A DNA stretch of 64,000 bases from an uncultured Saprospiraceae bacterium (GTDB taxonomy: Bacteria > Bacteroidota > Bacteroidia > Chitinophagales > Saprospiraceae). Shown in pieces: positions 26,997-36,135 of this stretch. The notes under the pieces are model-generated. The model was not told where the DNA came from. It searched no databases and saw nothing but the letters and a program-made list of their open reading frames with translations. The number at the start of each line of letters is the position of its first letter. The stretch's first letter is position 1. The stretch covers positions 1 to 64,000 of the forward strand of contig CALLAW010000021.1 in assembly GCA_938001865.1 (NCBI GenBank). Reading direction: 5' to 3'. The position numbers were made by a program, and so were the translations under genes.

Positions 26997-27188
26997 ATGA
27001 GTGTAATAGCAGATAAACTGAAAGGCAACTGGAATGAATTGAAAGGCAAAATCAAACAAGAATATGGCGAATTGACCGACGATGACTTAGTCTATCAAGA
27101 AGGTCAAGAAGACGAGCTCCTAGGAAGAATTCAACAAAAACTAGGAAAAACTAAAGCAGAAGTCATTAGTTGGATTAATAATCTATAA
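26997..27188 (+). CDS. CsbD-family stress protein
   Basis: 63 residues. The whole chain fits Csb[51 protein letters not shown]. CsbD is a small, highly charged protein induced by general stress, and in E. coli the homologue YjbJ is among the most abundant stationary-phase proteins. Last gene of the unit, ending in the terminator at 27195. Confidence 0.95.
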   Translation: MSVIADKLKGNWNELKGKIKQEYGELTDDDLVYQEGQEDELLGRIQQKLGKTKAEVISWINNL

Positions 27189-27194
27189 TTTGCG

Positions 27195-27224
27195 TAGCTG
27201 ATCATTCTGATCAGCTATTTTTAT
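27195..27224 (+). terminator. Rho-independent terminator after CsbD
   Basis: TAGCTGATCA, loop TTC, TGATCAGCTA: perfect 10-bp stem, followed by TTTTTATT. It begins six bases after the CsbD stop. Confidence 0.92.
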
Positions 27225-27233
27225 TACAAAATA

Positions 27234-28316
27234 ATGATAATGACCCAATCTGAGAGTATCAAAAACTTAGCTTACACACTAATCATTATACTCATTTTGG
27301 GTTGGTTGTCATATATTGGTTCTTCTATACTCTTACCAATTATTTTCGCCTCTCTTTTCGCATTTTTCCTTTCTCCGGTCAATAGGTTCTTTTCTAGATA
27401 CATAAAGATTCGCAGTATTTCTATCCTCTGTAGTTTCCTATTTATCTTCATTATATTCTCGTTTGTCACTGCAGTATTTTCTTTTCAACTGATCAATATT
27501 ATAGATTCTTTACCATCAATTGGTGAAAACTTCAGGCTCGGTGTCGAAAAATTACTTAATACGATTTCTAATAAAATTCCTTATTTCAACTTAGATACCA
27601 ATACTTTTTTTAAGGAGAATGCAAGTAATTTTATTGCTGGTCCTCTCGATGCGATCAGTCAAGGAGTTATCGTCTCATCACATATATTGCTCAACATCGC
27701 TTTGACATTTATCTACACTTTCTTTATTCTGCTTTACAAGCGAAGTATCCGCAATTTTGCAATCTTTCAATTCGAAAAAAAATCTAGACATGATGTCAGA
27801 GTAACTCTTCATAAAATACAGGAAACCATCCAGGCATATGTTGGTGGTGTCGGCATCGTGATTATTATACTTACCATCTTGAATACTATAGGACTTTCAA
27901 TCATTGGGATTAAGTATGCATTCTTCTGGGGTGCATTAGCTGGATTGCTCGCTGTGATTCCATACGTTGGCACTCTGCTCGGTGGTCTTCTTCCCTTCAT
28001 CTATGCATTAGCCACTACTGACACTACATGGCAACCTATCGCAGTCATTATATACTACGTCATCATCCAACAGCTCGAAGGAAATATCATCACACCAAAA
28101 ATAGTGGGGGACAAAGTGGATATCAATCCTCTTGTTGCAATAATGTCATTGGTGATTTTTGGTACGCTTTGGGGAGTTGGTGGAGTAATCCTTGCATTAC
28201 CGCTAGTTTCTATTATCAAGATTATTCTTTCGAGATTTGAAAGCACCCTTGCCATTGCCCTATTGATGAGCAGCAGCATCGATAGTAATTATAATGAATT
28301 TAAGGAAATTGCATAA
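27234..28316 (+). CDS. AI-2E family transporter-like membrane protein
   Basis: 360 residues, about eight membrane helices with a periplasmic loop near 85-150. The C-terminal half has the family signature: WGALAGLLAVIPYVGTLLGG with the IPYVG motif, then VIQQLEGNIITPKIVGDKVDINPL. Members of the family include autoinducer-2 exporters but also Na+/Li+ antiporters, so the substrate is open; in this setting a salt or osmotic role is more plausible than signalling (inference). It has two start ATGs six bases apart (27234, 27240). It is separated from CsbD by a terminator, and I see no regulon motif before it. Confidence 0.9.
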   Translation: MIMTQSESIKNLAYTLIIILILGWLSYIGSSILLPIIFASLFAFFLSPVNRFFSRYIKIRSISILCSFLFIFIIFSFVTAVFSFQLINIIDSLPSIGENFRLGVEKLLNTISNKIPYFNLDTNTFFKENASNFIAGPLDAISQGVIVSSHILLNIALTFIYTFFILLYKRSIRNFAIFQFEKKSRHDVRVTLHKIQETIQAYVGGVGIVIIILTILNTIGLSIIGIKYAFFWGALAGLLAVIPYVGTLLGGLLPFIYALATTDTTWQPIAVIIYYVIIQQLEGNIITPKIVGDKVDINPLVAIMSLVIFGTLWGVGGVILALPLVSIIKIILSRFESTLAIALLMSSSIDSNYNEFKEIA

Positions 28317-28406
28317 CACCTCCTCCACAGGTACTTAGTTGACTAAGGCATTGGTATATCGCAAGGGGTGAGAGAGAGTCAACTTTCCCAGATCATACAG
28401 AGTGAG

Positions 28407-29096
28407 CTATCGTCTTTCTTCCTCTATCTTCTTCCTGAGCTTTTCAACACTTTTTTCAATTTGATCATAAAACCCTAAAGTGAAATTTCTATTTGCATCG
28501 ATTCTCCATAAGTAACTTAGCAGCCTATTTCTATCTCCTATACTTAGATTTATAGGCTGTGCTATCCCTATGATATTTCCCTTTGTATCATATTGAAAAT
28601 TCGGCGAGATCAATTCATTGATTTCTTTGTAATAATTTTGGTGGAATTGCATTTCATAATAATCTTCTTCAAGAGTCTTTAGTGTTTTGTAATCATATTC
28701 ATATAGTGAAATTATATCTGTTCTTAGTGAATCATTTTTTATCAGCTCTAAACCTCTCGATTTTAGATTTTCATATCCTGATGTATTCTGAAAACAAATG
28801 TAATCTCTGAGAAAATTAAAGTAATATGCTTGTATTGAGTCGAACTTCACTTCCTCATCTTTAATAACCTTTCTCCAAAATTGACTTGATTTTAATCCGA
28901 ATTCATGACCAAGTACATTTAGACCTACATCCTCAATATCTTTCTCAAGACCATTTGAGATTTCATCTAGAATCCTATTTTCAGCTTTACTGTCTTTACG
29001 ATTATCATTCCAATTATTTAATGCAAATGCTGATATTACCGCAATAAAAATCGACAGAAATTCAAAGGCGTATTTTCTCCAATTTTTCACTTTCAT
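28407..29096 (-). CDS. DUF6090-like membrane-anchored protein
   Basis: 229 residues. N-terminal segment WRKYAFEFLSIFIAVISAFA, followed by a NNWNDNRKDS motif and a long helical, charged part; this N-terminus is characteristic of DUF6090 proteins of Bacteroidota. Function unknown. Same strand and 82 bases downstream of the BrkB-like gene, so probably in its transcript. Confidence 0.75.
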   Translation of the reverse strand: MKVKNWRKYAFEFLSIFIAVISAFALNNWNDNRKDSKAENRILDEISNGLEKDIEDVGLNVLGHEFGLKSSQFWRKVIKDEEVKFDSIQAYYFNFLRDYICFQNTSGYENLKSRGLELIKNDSLRTDIISLYEYDYKTLKTLEEDYYEMQFHQNYYKEINELISPNFQYDTKGNIIGIAQPINLSIGDRNRLLSYLWRIDANRNFTLGFYDQIEKSVEKLRKKIEEERR

Positions 29097-29178
29097 TTCT
29101 TTGATTTTTTTTTGCTGATAGTGATATATCGATATTCAGACTGATATAGTACAGATACTATCTTCAAGTTACTATCGC

Positions 29179-30048
29179 TTAGGTTTCTAATTGAGGAGCA
29201 TTACCCTTGCCATTACTGATTATTGCTCTAGTGACCTCTGAGCCAAATAACAGAATGATTGTAGTGTAATAGACCCACACCAATATCAATATCATCGAGC
29301 CAGCAGATTCATACGTTTTAGAAAAATCTGTTTGCTTTAGATAGATTCCTATTAAGACTTTGCCCAACATAAAAAGAAGAAACGTAATAAAAGCACCTTG
29401 AAAGACCTTCCTCCAACCAAGCTTGATCTCTGGGAGTACTGTATAGATAGCTATGAATAACGCTAAGACTGTCATACTCGTCAATATAAAACTCAAGACC
29501 TCGACAAGATTAGCTGAGGTAGATCCTATGATAAGGTTGAATCTATCCATCAACAACTTAAGAAAAGTATCTGCTATCAAAGAAACAACAAATATAAATC
29601 CAAGCGAAACAATCATACCAAAAGACACTACTCTCTCAAACAGAAAACTTAACCATCCTGACTTATTAGATGTCTTGATCTCCCATGTTGCATTGAGTGC
29701 TGCTTGTAATGTTACAAAGACGGTCGTCGCCGAAAAAATAAGCGTACCTAGTCCTATGAGAGTCTCGAGTGTACCTTTACCTTTTATATTGATATTTACA
29801 ATAATATTTTCCACAGTAGCAGCTGCAGAAGATCCAATAAAGCCATCTATCTGATTTGATAACTCCCCCGTCACCGCATCTTGACCCACAAATAATCCTG
29901 CAATTATTACAATAGAGATTAATAAACCTGGCAATGAAAAAATTGTATAAAAAGCGATTGCTGCCGCAGATGTAATATGTCCATGATCTAGTGTACCTGT
30001 TACAGCATCTTTGAAGATTGAGACGAAGCTAGATAGTGTTCTTTTCAT
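29179..30048 (-). CDS. YihY/BrkB-family membrane protein
   Basis: 289 residues with about six membrane helices and the family marks AAAIAFYTIFSLPGLLISIV and WVYYTTIILLFGSEVTRA at the C-terminus. Formerly called 'ribonuclease BN' in error. Function unproven; probably a transporter or envelope stress protein. A weaker regulon motif lies at 30117-30144. DUF748 is 127 bases upstream on the same strand. Confidence 0.92.
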   Translation of the reverse strand: MKRTLSSFVSIFKDAVTGTLDHGHITSAAAIAFYTIFSLPGLLISIVIIAGLFVGQDAVTGELSNQIDGFIGSSAAATVENIIVNINIKGKGTLETLIGLGTLIFSATTVFVTLQAALNATWEIKTSNKSGWLSFLFERVVSFGMIVSLGFIFVVSLIADTFLKLLMDRFNLIIGSTSANLVEVLSFILTSMTVLALFIAIYTVLPEIKLGWRKVFQGAFITFLLFMLGKVLIGIYLKQTDFSKTYESAGSMILILVWVYYTTIILLFGSEVTRAIISNGKGNAPQLET

Positions 30049-30116
30049 ATTGTCCTATGGTTTGGTTCTCCATTTGGTAATCTATAACCATTTATACCCA
30101 ATGGCCTCAAGAGAAC

Positions 30117-30144
30117 TTACTCTTCCTATCATTGTATAGTTCAA
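30117..30144 (-). promoter_or_regulatory. Possible ECF-type promoter motif before BrkB
   Basis: Minus strand TTGAACTA-N15-AGTAA. GAAC and AGTA keep exact register with the other copies, but the flanks differ. 68 bases to the ATG. Confidence 0.45.
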
Positions 30145-30175
30145 CTAAGATTTCTTATGTACTCATTTTTTGAGC

Positions 30176-31297
30176 CTACTTTTTCTTCCAAAATTTCCAC
30201 CACTTCCTTTTTTTACTGTCTTCACTCTTTGATTCAACTTTAGCGTCTTGATACTCTATCTCATAATCTATCTCTGCCTTGAATGCTTTTACAAATGCAT
30301 TTTTGAAGATACTTATTACAGCAGGTATTGGTGAAGTATCGACTCCACTTAAGTCTCCTTCTAGAGGTACTTTGACAGCAAACTTGTCTGTTGCTCTATT
30401 CTGAAGTAAATAGTCAAATACAGAAACAAAACCTTCCCACAATTTTTCTATAGGTCTCTCTTCTTTGCCTATATACTTTGTCTCATCCATTAGGATTTTG
30501 GCATAACCTTTCAGATAACTATTAGCAATAGCTATCTCTGAAAATATTTCTACTCTCCCTTCCTCAAAATCAATGCCTCCATAGTGAGAGGTCACATCAT
30601 TGAGTGATGGTAAGTTCACATCGGTGAGTGACAGAGAGATATCCACATCTGGGATCTCTCTCAATAAATTGATCTTACCATCAATATCTAGATTACCGCT
30701 GCCAATAGACCTAGCGGTACCACTTATAGTTGATGGCAATGAGACCTCCTTATCTCTGACATTTCTAAGATTCTGAGCTACAAAATTTACTTGATTGAGT
30801 TGAAGATCTATATTGGGATCAGTTGATATTTCTACAAAGGCTATTTTACCATTATTGATACGTAAGTGGTTGATATCAATTGGTACTAATTCTGTCAATG
30901 CATGGGTCCAATCTTCACCAGTTGATTCGGATTCGGTTGACATATCTTCTTTGACATAGATGACTGCTGGGCTATTCATGATGATCTCACTCACGATCTT
31001 ACCTCTAAATAGTGATTTCCATTCAATAGAAATATCTGTATCTGGAAAGTTAAGAAAGTCTATATCAGTAGCCGCATCGGTTTTCCTTAGGTAGAGCCCT
31101 TCTATCCGATATGCACCCCTATAGAGTGCTATATCCACATCCGATACTTGACCATAATAATCTGGGATATTGGCAAGAGTCTTATTGATAAATTGCTTGA
31201 CATAGTGCGGTAGATACATCCTGACTAGCAATAACAAGATCAACACTGCAAGGATGATAAGCCACTTCTTGGATTTGAGTTTTGATAACTTCGGCAT
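30176..31297 (-). CDS. DUF748 (AsmA-like) envelope protein
   Basis: 373 residues. N-terminal membrane anchor (about 10-28) then a long beta-rich chain of DUF748 type with segments such as IDINHLRINNGKIAFV and a DLQLNQVNFVAQNLRN-like strand. The C-terminus is unusually basic: KKRKWWKFWKKK. DUF748/AsmA proteins are thought to be beta-groove proteins that move lipids between membranes (family-level inference). No regulon motif seen directly upstream; the divergent aldehyde dehydrogenase gene has one in the shared region. Confidence 0.82.
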   Translation of the reverse strand: MPKLSKLKSKKWLIILAVLILLLLVRMYLPHYVKQFINKTLANIPDYYGQVSDVDIALYRGAYRIEGLYLRKTDAATDIDFLNFPDTDISIEWKSLFRGKIVSEIIMNSPAVIYVKEDMSTESESTGEDWTHALTELVPIDINHLRINNGKIAFVEISTDPNIDLQLNQVNFVAQNLRNVRDKEVSLPSTISGTARSIGSGNLDIDGKINLLREIPDVDISLSLTDVNLPSLNDVTSHYGGIDFEEGRVEIFSEIAIANSYLKGYAKILMDETKYIGKEERPIEKLWEGFVSVFDYLLQNRATDKFAVKVPLEGDLSGVDTSPIPAVISIFKNAFVKAFKAEIDYEIEYQDAKVESKSEDSKKRKWWKFWKKK

Positions 31298-31421
31298 GGA
31301 TTTTCTAAATGTTCTTGTTCTGTATGTTGATAACTAAGTATCTTCTCTATGTACTTATGTAAATGATACTCTCACTGTGTGTAAACCTAAACAACTTTTC
31401 ACTGACTATATCCAAATACAA

Positions 31422-31449
31422 CCGAACTTTTTGGGTAATATCCGAGTAC
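31422..31449 (+). promoter_or_regulatory. ECF-type promoter motif before aldehyde dehydrogenase
   Basis: CCGAACTT-N15-AGTAC, 49 bases before the ATG. GAAC and AGTAC are in the same register as in the other copies. Confidence 0.6.
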
Positions 31450-31498
31450 AAAAAACTCAGAAAACATCCAAAGTGTTCGAACTTATTAAAAAAACATC

Positions 31499-32866
31499 AT
31501 GAAAAAACTTGTCACTATTAATCCTACTACAAATAAAAAACTTGCCTCTTTTGACTTAATGTCTTCTAGTCAAGTAGATACACTCATCAACAAAGCACAT
31601 CAGAGATATCAGAGCCACAGAAAGACCTCGTATGCCGATAGAAAAAAGATTATGTACAAGGTCGCAGAATATTTGGAAAGTAGAAAAGAGGAGCTTGCCA
31701 CCACTCTAACACTTGAAATGGGAAAAACCTTGATATCAGCCAAGGCGGAAGTCGAAAAATGTGCTTGGGTATGTAAGTATTATGCTGAGCATGCTGAGCA
31801 ATTTCTCGCCGACGAATCAGTAGATACTGAAGCGAAATCAAGTTACATTAGTTACCATCCTTTGGGAGTTCTTTTGGCAGTAATGCCTTGGAATTATCCA
31901 CTTTGGCAGGTGTTTAGATTTGCCGCTCCAGCTATTATGGCAGGCAATGTAGTACTCCTTAAGCATGCCTCCAATGTCCCACAGTCAGCAATTAATATTG
32001 AAAAACTCTTTCTAGATGCAGGATTTGAAGAATATACTTTCTCCACGTTACTCATCGATAGTGATCAAGTGGAGTCTATTATGAAAAACGACTTGGTCAA
32101 GGCTGCAACGCTGACAGGTAGTGAGGGTGCTGGAGGAGCTGTCGCAAGTATCTCAGGGCAACAAATCAAAAAAACTGTACTCGAACTAGGTGGTAGCGAC
32201 CCCTACCTTATCCTTCATGATGCTAACTTAAAACATGCCGCCAAACAGTGCATGGAATCTCGATTAATGAATACAGGCCAGAGTTGTATAGGTGCTAAGC
32301 GCTTTATAGCCGTTGAGTCAGTATATGACGAATTTTTAGAGCTCTTCAAAGGAGAAATGCAAGATGCTACCATGGGTGATCCATTGCATGCCGTAACTCT
32401 AGGACCAATGGCACGACATGATCTCAGAGATGAGGTACACGATCAAGTTGTGCAAAGTGTAAAGGCTGGAGCTCAGCTAATACTAGGTGGCCATATCCCA
32501 GAACATGAAGGTGCTTACTATCCACCAACAATACTCGTAGATGTGCAGCCTGGTATGCCCGCTTACGAAGATGAAATTTTTGGTCCAGTTGCTTCTGTTA
32601 TCAAAGCGGCGGATGAGAAAGATGCAATCAGGATTGCAAATGATACTAGGTTTGGGCTAGGTGCTTGCGTCTTTACAGAAGACTTACAAAGAGGAGAACA
32701 GATTGCCAAATACGAACTAGAAGCAGGGTGTTGTTTCGTCAATCAATACGTCAAGTCCGACCCTCGACTCCCATTTGGAGGAATCAATGTTAGTGGTTAT
32801 GGTAGAGAGTTAAGTTACTACGGTATTAGAGAGTTTACCAATATCAAAACAGTCTATGTCAAATAA
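31499..32866 (+). CDS. NAD(P)-dependent succinate-semialdehyde dehydrogenase-type aldehyde dehydrogenase
   Basis: 455 residues, the short form common for SSADH-like enzymes. Cofactor and substrate residues: MPWNYPLWQVFRFAAPA, general base E229 (LELGGSDP), catalytic C263 in NTGQSCIGAKR, EIFGPVA, and LPFGGINVSGYGRELS near the end. It oxidises an aldehyde to an acid; succinate semialdehyde is the family's commonest substrate, but the exact one is not readable from sequence. GABA transaminase is not adjacent. The regulon-type promoter suggests induction under stress, perhaps to clear toxic aldehydes. Confidence 0.93.
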   Translation: MKKLVTINPTTNKKLASFDLMSSSQVDTLINKAHQRYQSHRKTSYADRKKIMYKVAEYLESRKEELATTLTLEMGKTLISAKAEVEKCAWVCKYYAEHAEQFLADESVDTEAKSSYISYHPLGVLLAVMPWNYPLWQVFRFAAPAIMAGNVVLLKHASNVPQSAINIEKLFLDAGFEEYTFSTLLIDSDQVESIMKNDLVKAATLTGSEGAGGAVASISGQQIKKTVLELGGSDPYLILHDANLKHAAKQCMESRLMNTGQSCIGAKRFIAVESVYDEFLELFKGEMQDATMGDPLHAVTLGPMARHDLRDEVHDQVVQSVKAGAQLILGGHIPEHEGAYYPPTILVDVQPGMPAYEDEIFGPVASVIKAADEKDAIRIANDTRFGLGACVFTEDLQRGEQIAKYELEAGCCFVNQYVKSDPRLPFGGINVSGYGRELSYYGIREFTNIKTVYVK

Positions 32867-33079
32867 TAGATCTGCGCTAATATTGGACTTCGTACATCTC
32901 CTTGATGCGATGTCTCTCAGGACAGCTCATTAAATAAGAATGAGAAAAAAACTAAATCTTCAGCGTGGTGATACTGCCATAATGATCAAGAAGTAATGTA
33001 TAGGTCAACACTAATTATTCCTATAAATCTAGCTGTTAAGCTCTGTGGCAAAAAATAAATACTTACTCATACTTTTTAC

Positions 33080-34720
33080 TTAGAGTAGGCAAGTATTCTG
33101 CTTGAGTTCTACATTAAGTATCTTATGATTGAGAGAATAATCTATCGGCAGCTCTATGATATGAACTCCATCAGAGTCTATACAGTGTCTGAGTATTTCT
33201 TGGAAGTGTTCGTCACTTGATGCACAGTAGCCATTTGCCCCATAGGATTCTGCGTAGAGTTTAAAGTCAGGATTACGATAACTCAATCCATAATCCTTGA
33301 GACCCATTTCCTCTTGTTTCCACTGTATCATACCGTAACCATTATCATTGAGTATGATGACGATAATATTGAGTTGGAGTCTCAGAGCAGTCTCGATCTC
33401 TTGAGAGTTCATCATGAATCCACCATCACCACAGACTGCGACTACATTACGGTCGGGATGTACGATACTTGCTGCTATGGCTGCTGGCAGTCCTGCACCC
33501 ATTGTCGCTAGCGCATTATCTAGTAGTAGTGTGTTAGGGAAGTGGCAGTGATAGTTCCTTGCAAACCATATCTTGTACATTCCATTGTCAAGACAGATTA
33601 TATCCTTATCTGAGAGTGTTTTTCTCATAAGATAGACGAGTCTTTGAGGGAGAGTCGGGAAGGAGTCATTGTCAAAGTGCTTCGATACATGCCCTTCTAT
33701 TTCTTTTTTTATTCTCATGAAGTATGCATTCTCTCTCTCTACTGAATCTTCCAACTCATTACTTAGGTATTTGATTGAATATGCTAGATCACCTATTACA
33801 TCGAGTTGGGGATAATATACTTCATCTATAATCGAGGGTCGATTGTTGATATGGATCACCTGAGGTCCTCCATCACTCATTAAGAATGGAGGCTTCTCGA
33901 CTATATCATGTCCAATATTGATGATAAGATCAGCCCTCTCTATGGCACAATGCAAAAAGTCATGATCAGATAGCGCTGCTGTGCCTAAGTTATATTTTGA
34001 TCTTTCATCGATTGCTCCTTTACCCATTTGAGTAGTGAAGAAGTAGATGTGTGAGACTTCCACGAGTTGTGTAAGACTATCGGTGAGTAACGAGTCGTTG
34101 ACTCCTGCTCCCAATAAGAACAGAGGCGTCTTGGATTCTTTGATGAGAGCCACAGCCTGATCTAGAGATTGGTGCACTGATTTTGGATTGATGAGTTGGT
34201 TACGCTTTATCGGTTGACGATCACACTGTTCTTCTGCAACGTCCTCAGGCAACTCTAGATGTACAGCTCCTTGTCTCTCTTCTAGAGCTATCTTGAAGGC
34301 ATTTCTGACAAGTCCTGGTATTTGATTACCAACTATAACTGTCTTACTACTCTTAGTCAGAGGAGTCATCAATTCAACAATATCTAGGATCTGAAACAAT
34401 CCTTGTTTAGACTTTTTAATGGGTTTCTGACCAGTGATGATACACAACGGCATGCCACCAAGCTGAGCAAATGCGGCAGCAGTAGTGAGATTGGTAGCTC
34501 CTGGACCAAGAGTACTCATACAGACACCTACCTTACCAGTGAGACGTGCATAGGTGGCAGCCATAAAACCAGCAGCCTGCTCATGCCTAGTTAATACTAA
34601 TCTGATACTTGACTTTCTCAAAGATTCTAAAAATGCTAAATTTTCTTCTCCGGGAATTCCAAATATGTACTCAACTCCTTCGTTTTCTAGAGTCTTTACG
34701 AGTAGGTCTGATGCCTTCAT
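33080..34720 (-). CDS. Acetolactate-synthase-like TPP enzyme (large subunit type)
   Basis: 546 residues. TPP-binding fold in full: catalytic glutamate in GIPGEEN (E26), QKPIKKSKQGLFQ, the FAD/central domain, and the TPP motif CGDGGFMMNSQEIET ending in NDNGYG. It joins two pyruvates or similar 2-oxo acids. The small regulatory subunit and ilvC/ilvD are absent here, so this is probably a stand-alone synthase (catabolic acetoin/diol or another 2-oxo-acid role) rather than branched-chain amino acid synthesis. Same strand and 18 bases downstream of the baeRF gene, so in the stress-type operon. Confidence 0.88.
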   Translation of the reverse strand: MKASDLLVKTLENEGVEYIFGIPGEENLAFLESLRKSSIRLVLTRHEQAAGFMAATYARLTGKVGVCMSTLGPGATNLTTAAAFAQLGGMPLCIITGQKPIKKSKQGLFQILDIVELMTPLTKSSKTVIVGNQIPGLVRNAFKIALEERQGAVHLELPEDVAEEQCDRQPIKRNQLINPKSVHQSLDQAVALIKESKTPLFLLGAGVNDSLLTDSLTQLVEVSHIYFFTTQMGKGAIDERSKYNLGTAALSDHDFLHCAIERADLIINIGHDIVEKPPFLMSDGGPQVIHINNRPSIIDEVYYPQLDVIGDLAYSIKYLSNELEDSVERENAYFMRIKKEIEGHVSKHFDNDSFPTLPQRLVYLMRKTLSDKDIICLDNGMYKIWFARNYHCHFPNTLLLDNALATMGAGLPAAIAASIVHPDRNVVAVCGDGGFMMNSQEIETALRLQLNIIVIILNDNGYGMIQWKQEEMGLKDYGLSYRNPDFKLYAESYGANGYCASSDEHFQEILRHCIDSDGVHIIELPIDYSLNHKILNVELKQNTCLL

Positions 34721-34738
34721 TTAATAGCAATTTTTTAT

Positions 34739-35812
34739 TTAGAATCTTCGGATTCCATGTATCGTGTTACACTCTTCATTATACGCTTCATTAGCAACAA
34801 TAATATCGCCACCGTTATCATATACTGAAAACATTATTTGGTTCAATTTCTTCTTTTCATCCTTAGGCATAGTATCCCAGTGCCCTTGCCTGACTAACAG
34901 GGAATCTATATTTTTATTCTCTGCATATTTAGTGAGGTGATTCAGTCCTTCTACCACCATATCTGTCTTTGATCTATCGTCATGTCTCCTGATAAATTCT
35001 TCGACCCTCTTACTTTCTAACTCTTCAAATACTGGGTCTAATTGTTTCCTGATATCTGCAGGACTTAGATCTTCTGGATTACCTGTAATCATATGATTGG
35101 AGAAGTAATTATAACTTGTACAATCTTTATAGAGAGTGTAGTACTCTTCTACCGCAGCGATTACTAATGGTACTTTCTCATCATGAATAAACTCCATCAG
35201 CCCTACATCGACCTTTCTGAAGTATTGTTCTAATCTGATATTCTCTTTTTCTTGACCTGAATCAGTCCCATGATAGAGTATACCCTCTCCAGAAGAGTGA
35301 GACTGTATACTATTGCCATCAATATCTAGATTGAGAGCTTCATCTATATTTGATGGTACTACATCCTCAATTTTTACTGGATAAATTCCCGATTTGACTG
35401 CTTCAAAAAATCTGACTTCTTTCTGACTTATTGCCAATACAAATATTCTATCCTCATTCAGCACTTCCTTTAGCATTGGGGATAGATGAAATTCTTTGTC
35501 AACTACTGTTAATGATTCATTTACGTTGAGTAGGTGGTGGTGAGCAGAGTGCTGACTTGAGTAGAATCCAGCTAAGCCATTTGATTGGTGAGCCCAAAAA
35601 TCCATATTATCTACCAGATCCAATGCTGGCTTCATAAAGGATGTTTTTTCTACGCCTTTACTTTCTAGTATTTCGAGAGCTTTTGCACAAGCATTTTTCC
35701 AACGAATACGGTTGGCTTGGTAATCTCCCGTGATATTGGTGGGGATATAAAGGGATACAGAGTGATCATTTTTTAATTTTCTCAGTTCGCTGAGTGCTTC
35801 TTTCTTAGTCAT
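34739..35812 (-). CDS. eRF1-like baeRF-family protein
   Basis: 357 residues, all soluble. N-terminal LRKLKNDHSVSLYIPTNITGD and a later VPLVIAAVEEYYTLYK segment, plus LLVRQGHWDTMP, match the bacterial archaeo-eukaryotic release-factor-like proteins (baeRF). A GGQ-type peptidyl release motif is not seen, so release activity is not supported. The family is thought to act on ribosomes or stress; no function is proven. Second gene in a row: a 52-residue protein, this, then the acetolactate-synthase-like enzyme. Confidence 0.78.
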   Translation of the reverse strand: MTKKEALSELRKLKNDHSVSLYIPTNITGDYQANRIRWKNACAKALEILESKGVEKTSFMKPALDLVDNMDFWAHQSNGLAGFYSSQHSAHHHLLNVNESLTVVDKEFHLSPMLKEVLNEDRIFVLAISQKEVRFFEAVKSGIYPVKIEDVVPSNIDEALNLDIDGNSIQSHSSGEGILYHGTDSGQEKENIRLEQYFRKVDVGLMEFIHDEKVPLVIAAVEEYYTLYKDCTSYNYFSNHMITGNPEDLSPADIRKQLDPVFEELESKRVEEFIRRHDDRSKTDMVVEGLNHLTKYAENKNIDSLLVRQGHWDTMPKDEKKKLNQIMFSVYDNGGDIIVANEAYNEECNTIHGIRRF

Positions 35813-35858
35813 GTGAGTTGTTTTTAATTTGAAAAAAAAATGGATTGCAACTCATGAA

Positions 35859-36017
35859 TTATTCCCCTTGAGTATTTTCACTTTTTTCTTTAATTTCTTT
35901 CATGACTTTTCCTTTACTTTTTAGATGATAGAGTGGTGACTTGAGGGCTTCTTGATATTTTCCCTCAGGTTCTATATCTGGTCTGATTTGCTTAGGTGTT
36001 TTCTTTGGTTTGTCCAT
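35859..36017 (-). CDS. Small basic 52-residue protein, first in the baeRF operon
   Basis: Read from the minus strand, too short for the ORF cut-off. It begins MDKPKKTPKQIRPDIEPEGK and ends KEKSENTQGE; Lys/Pro-rich and probably disordered. No family recognised. The start follows 27 bases after the regulon -10 motif and the stop is 46 bases before baeRF, which together support real translation. Confidence 0.6.
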   Translation of the reverse strand: MDKPKKTPKQIRPDIEPEGKYQEALKSPLYHLKSKGKVMKEIKEKSENTQGE

Positions 36018-36044
36018 AAGGTTGTTTTTTTAGTTATATCTTAT

Positions 36045-36072
36045 GTACTTCAGCCGTTGACTCATTGTTCGA
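36045..36072 (-). promoter_or_regulatory. ECF-type promoter motif before the 52-aa/baeRF/acetolactate-synthase operon
   Basis: Minus strand TCGAACAA-N15-AGTAC, 27 bases to the ATG of the 52-residue gene. Confidence 0.75.
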
Positions 36073-36135
36073 TTTGATAAAATAAATTATTTCCGATTTA
36101 CTTTTATATTATCTTGTTGTCACTAAGCGTATCAC

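Noticed and set aside
31408-31451. Direct repeat ATATCCAAATACAA / ATATCCGAGTACAA before the aldehyde dehydrogenase
   Set aside because: The second copy contains the AGTAC of the regulon promoter; the similarity is explained mostly by chance and by that motif.
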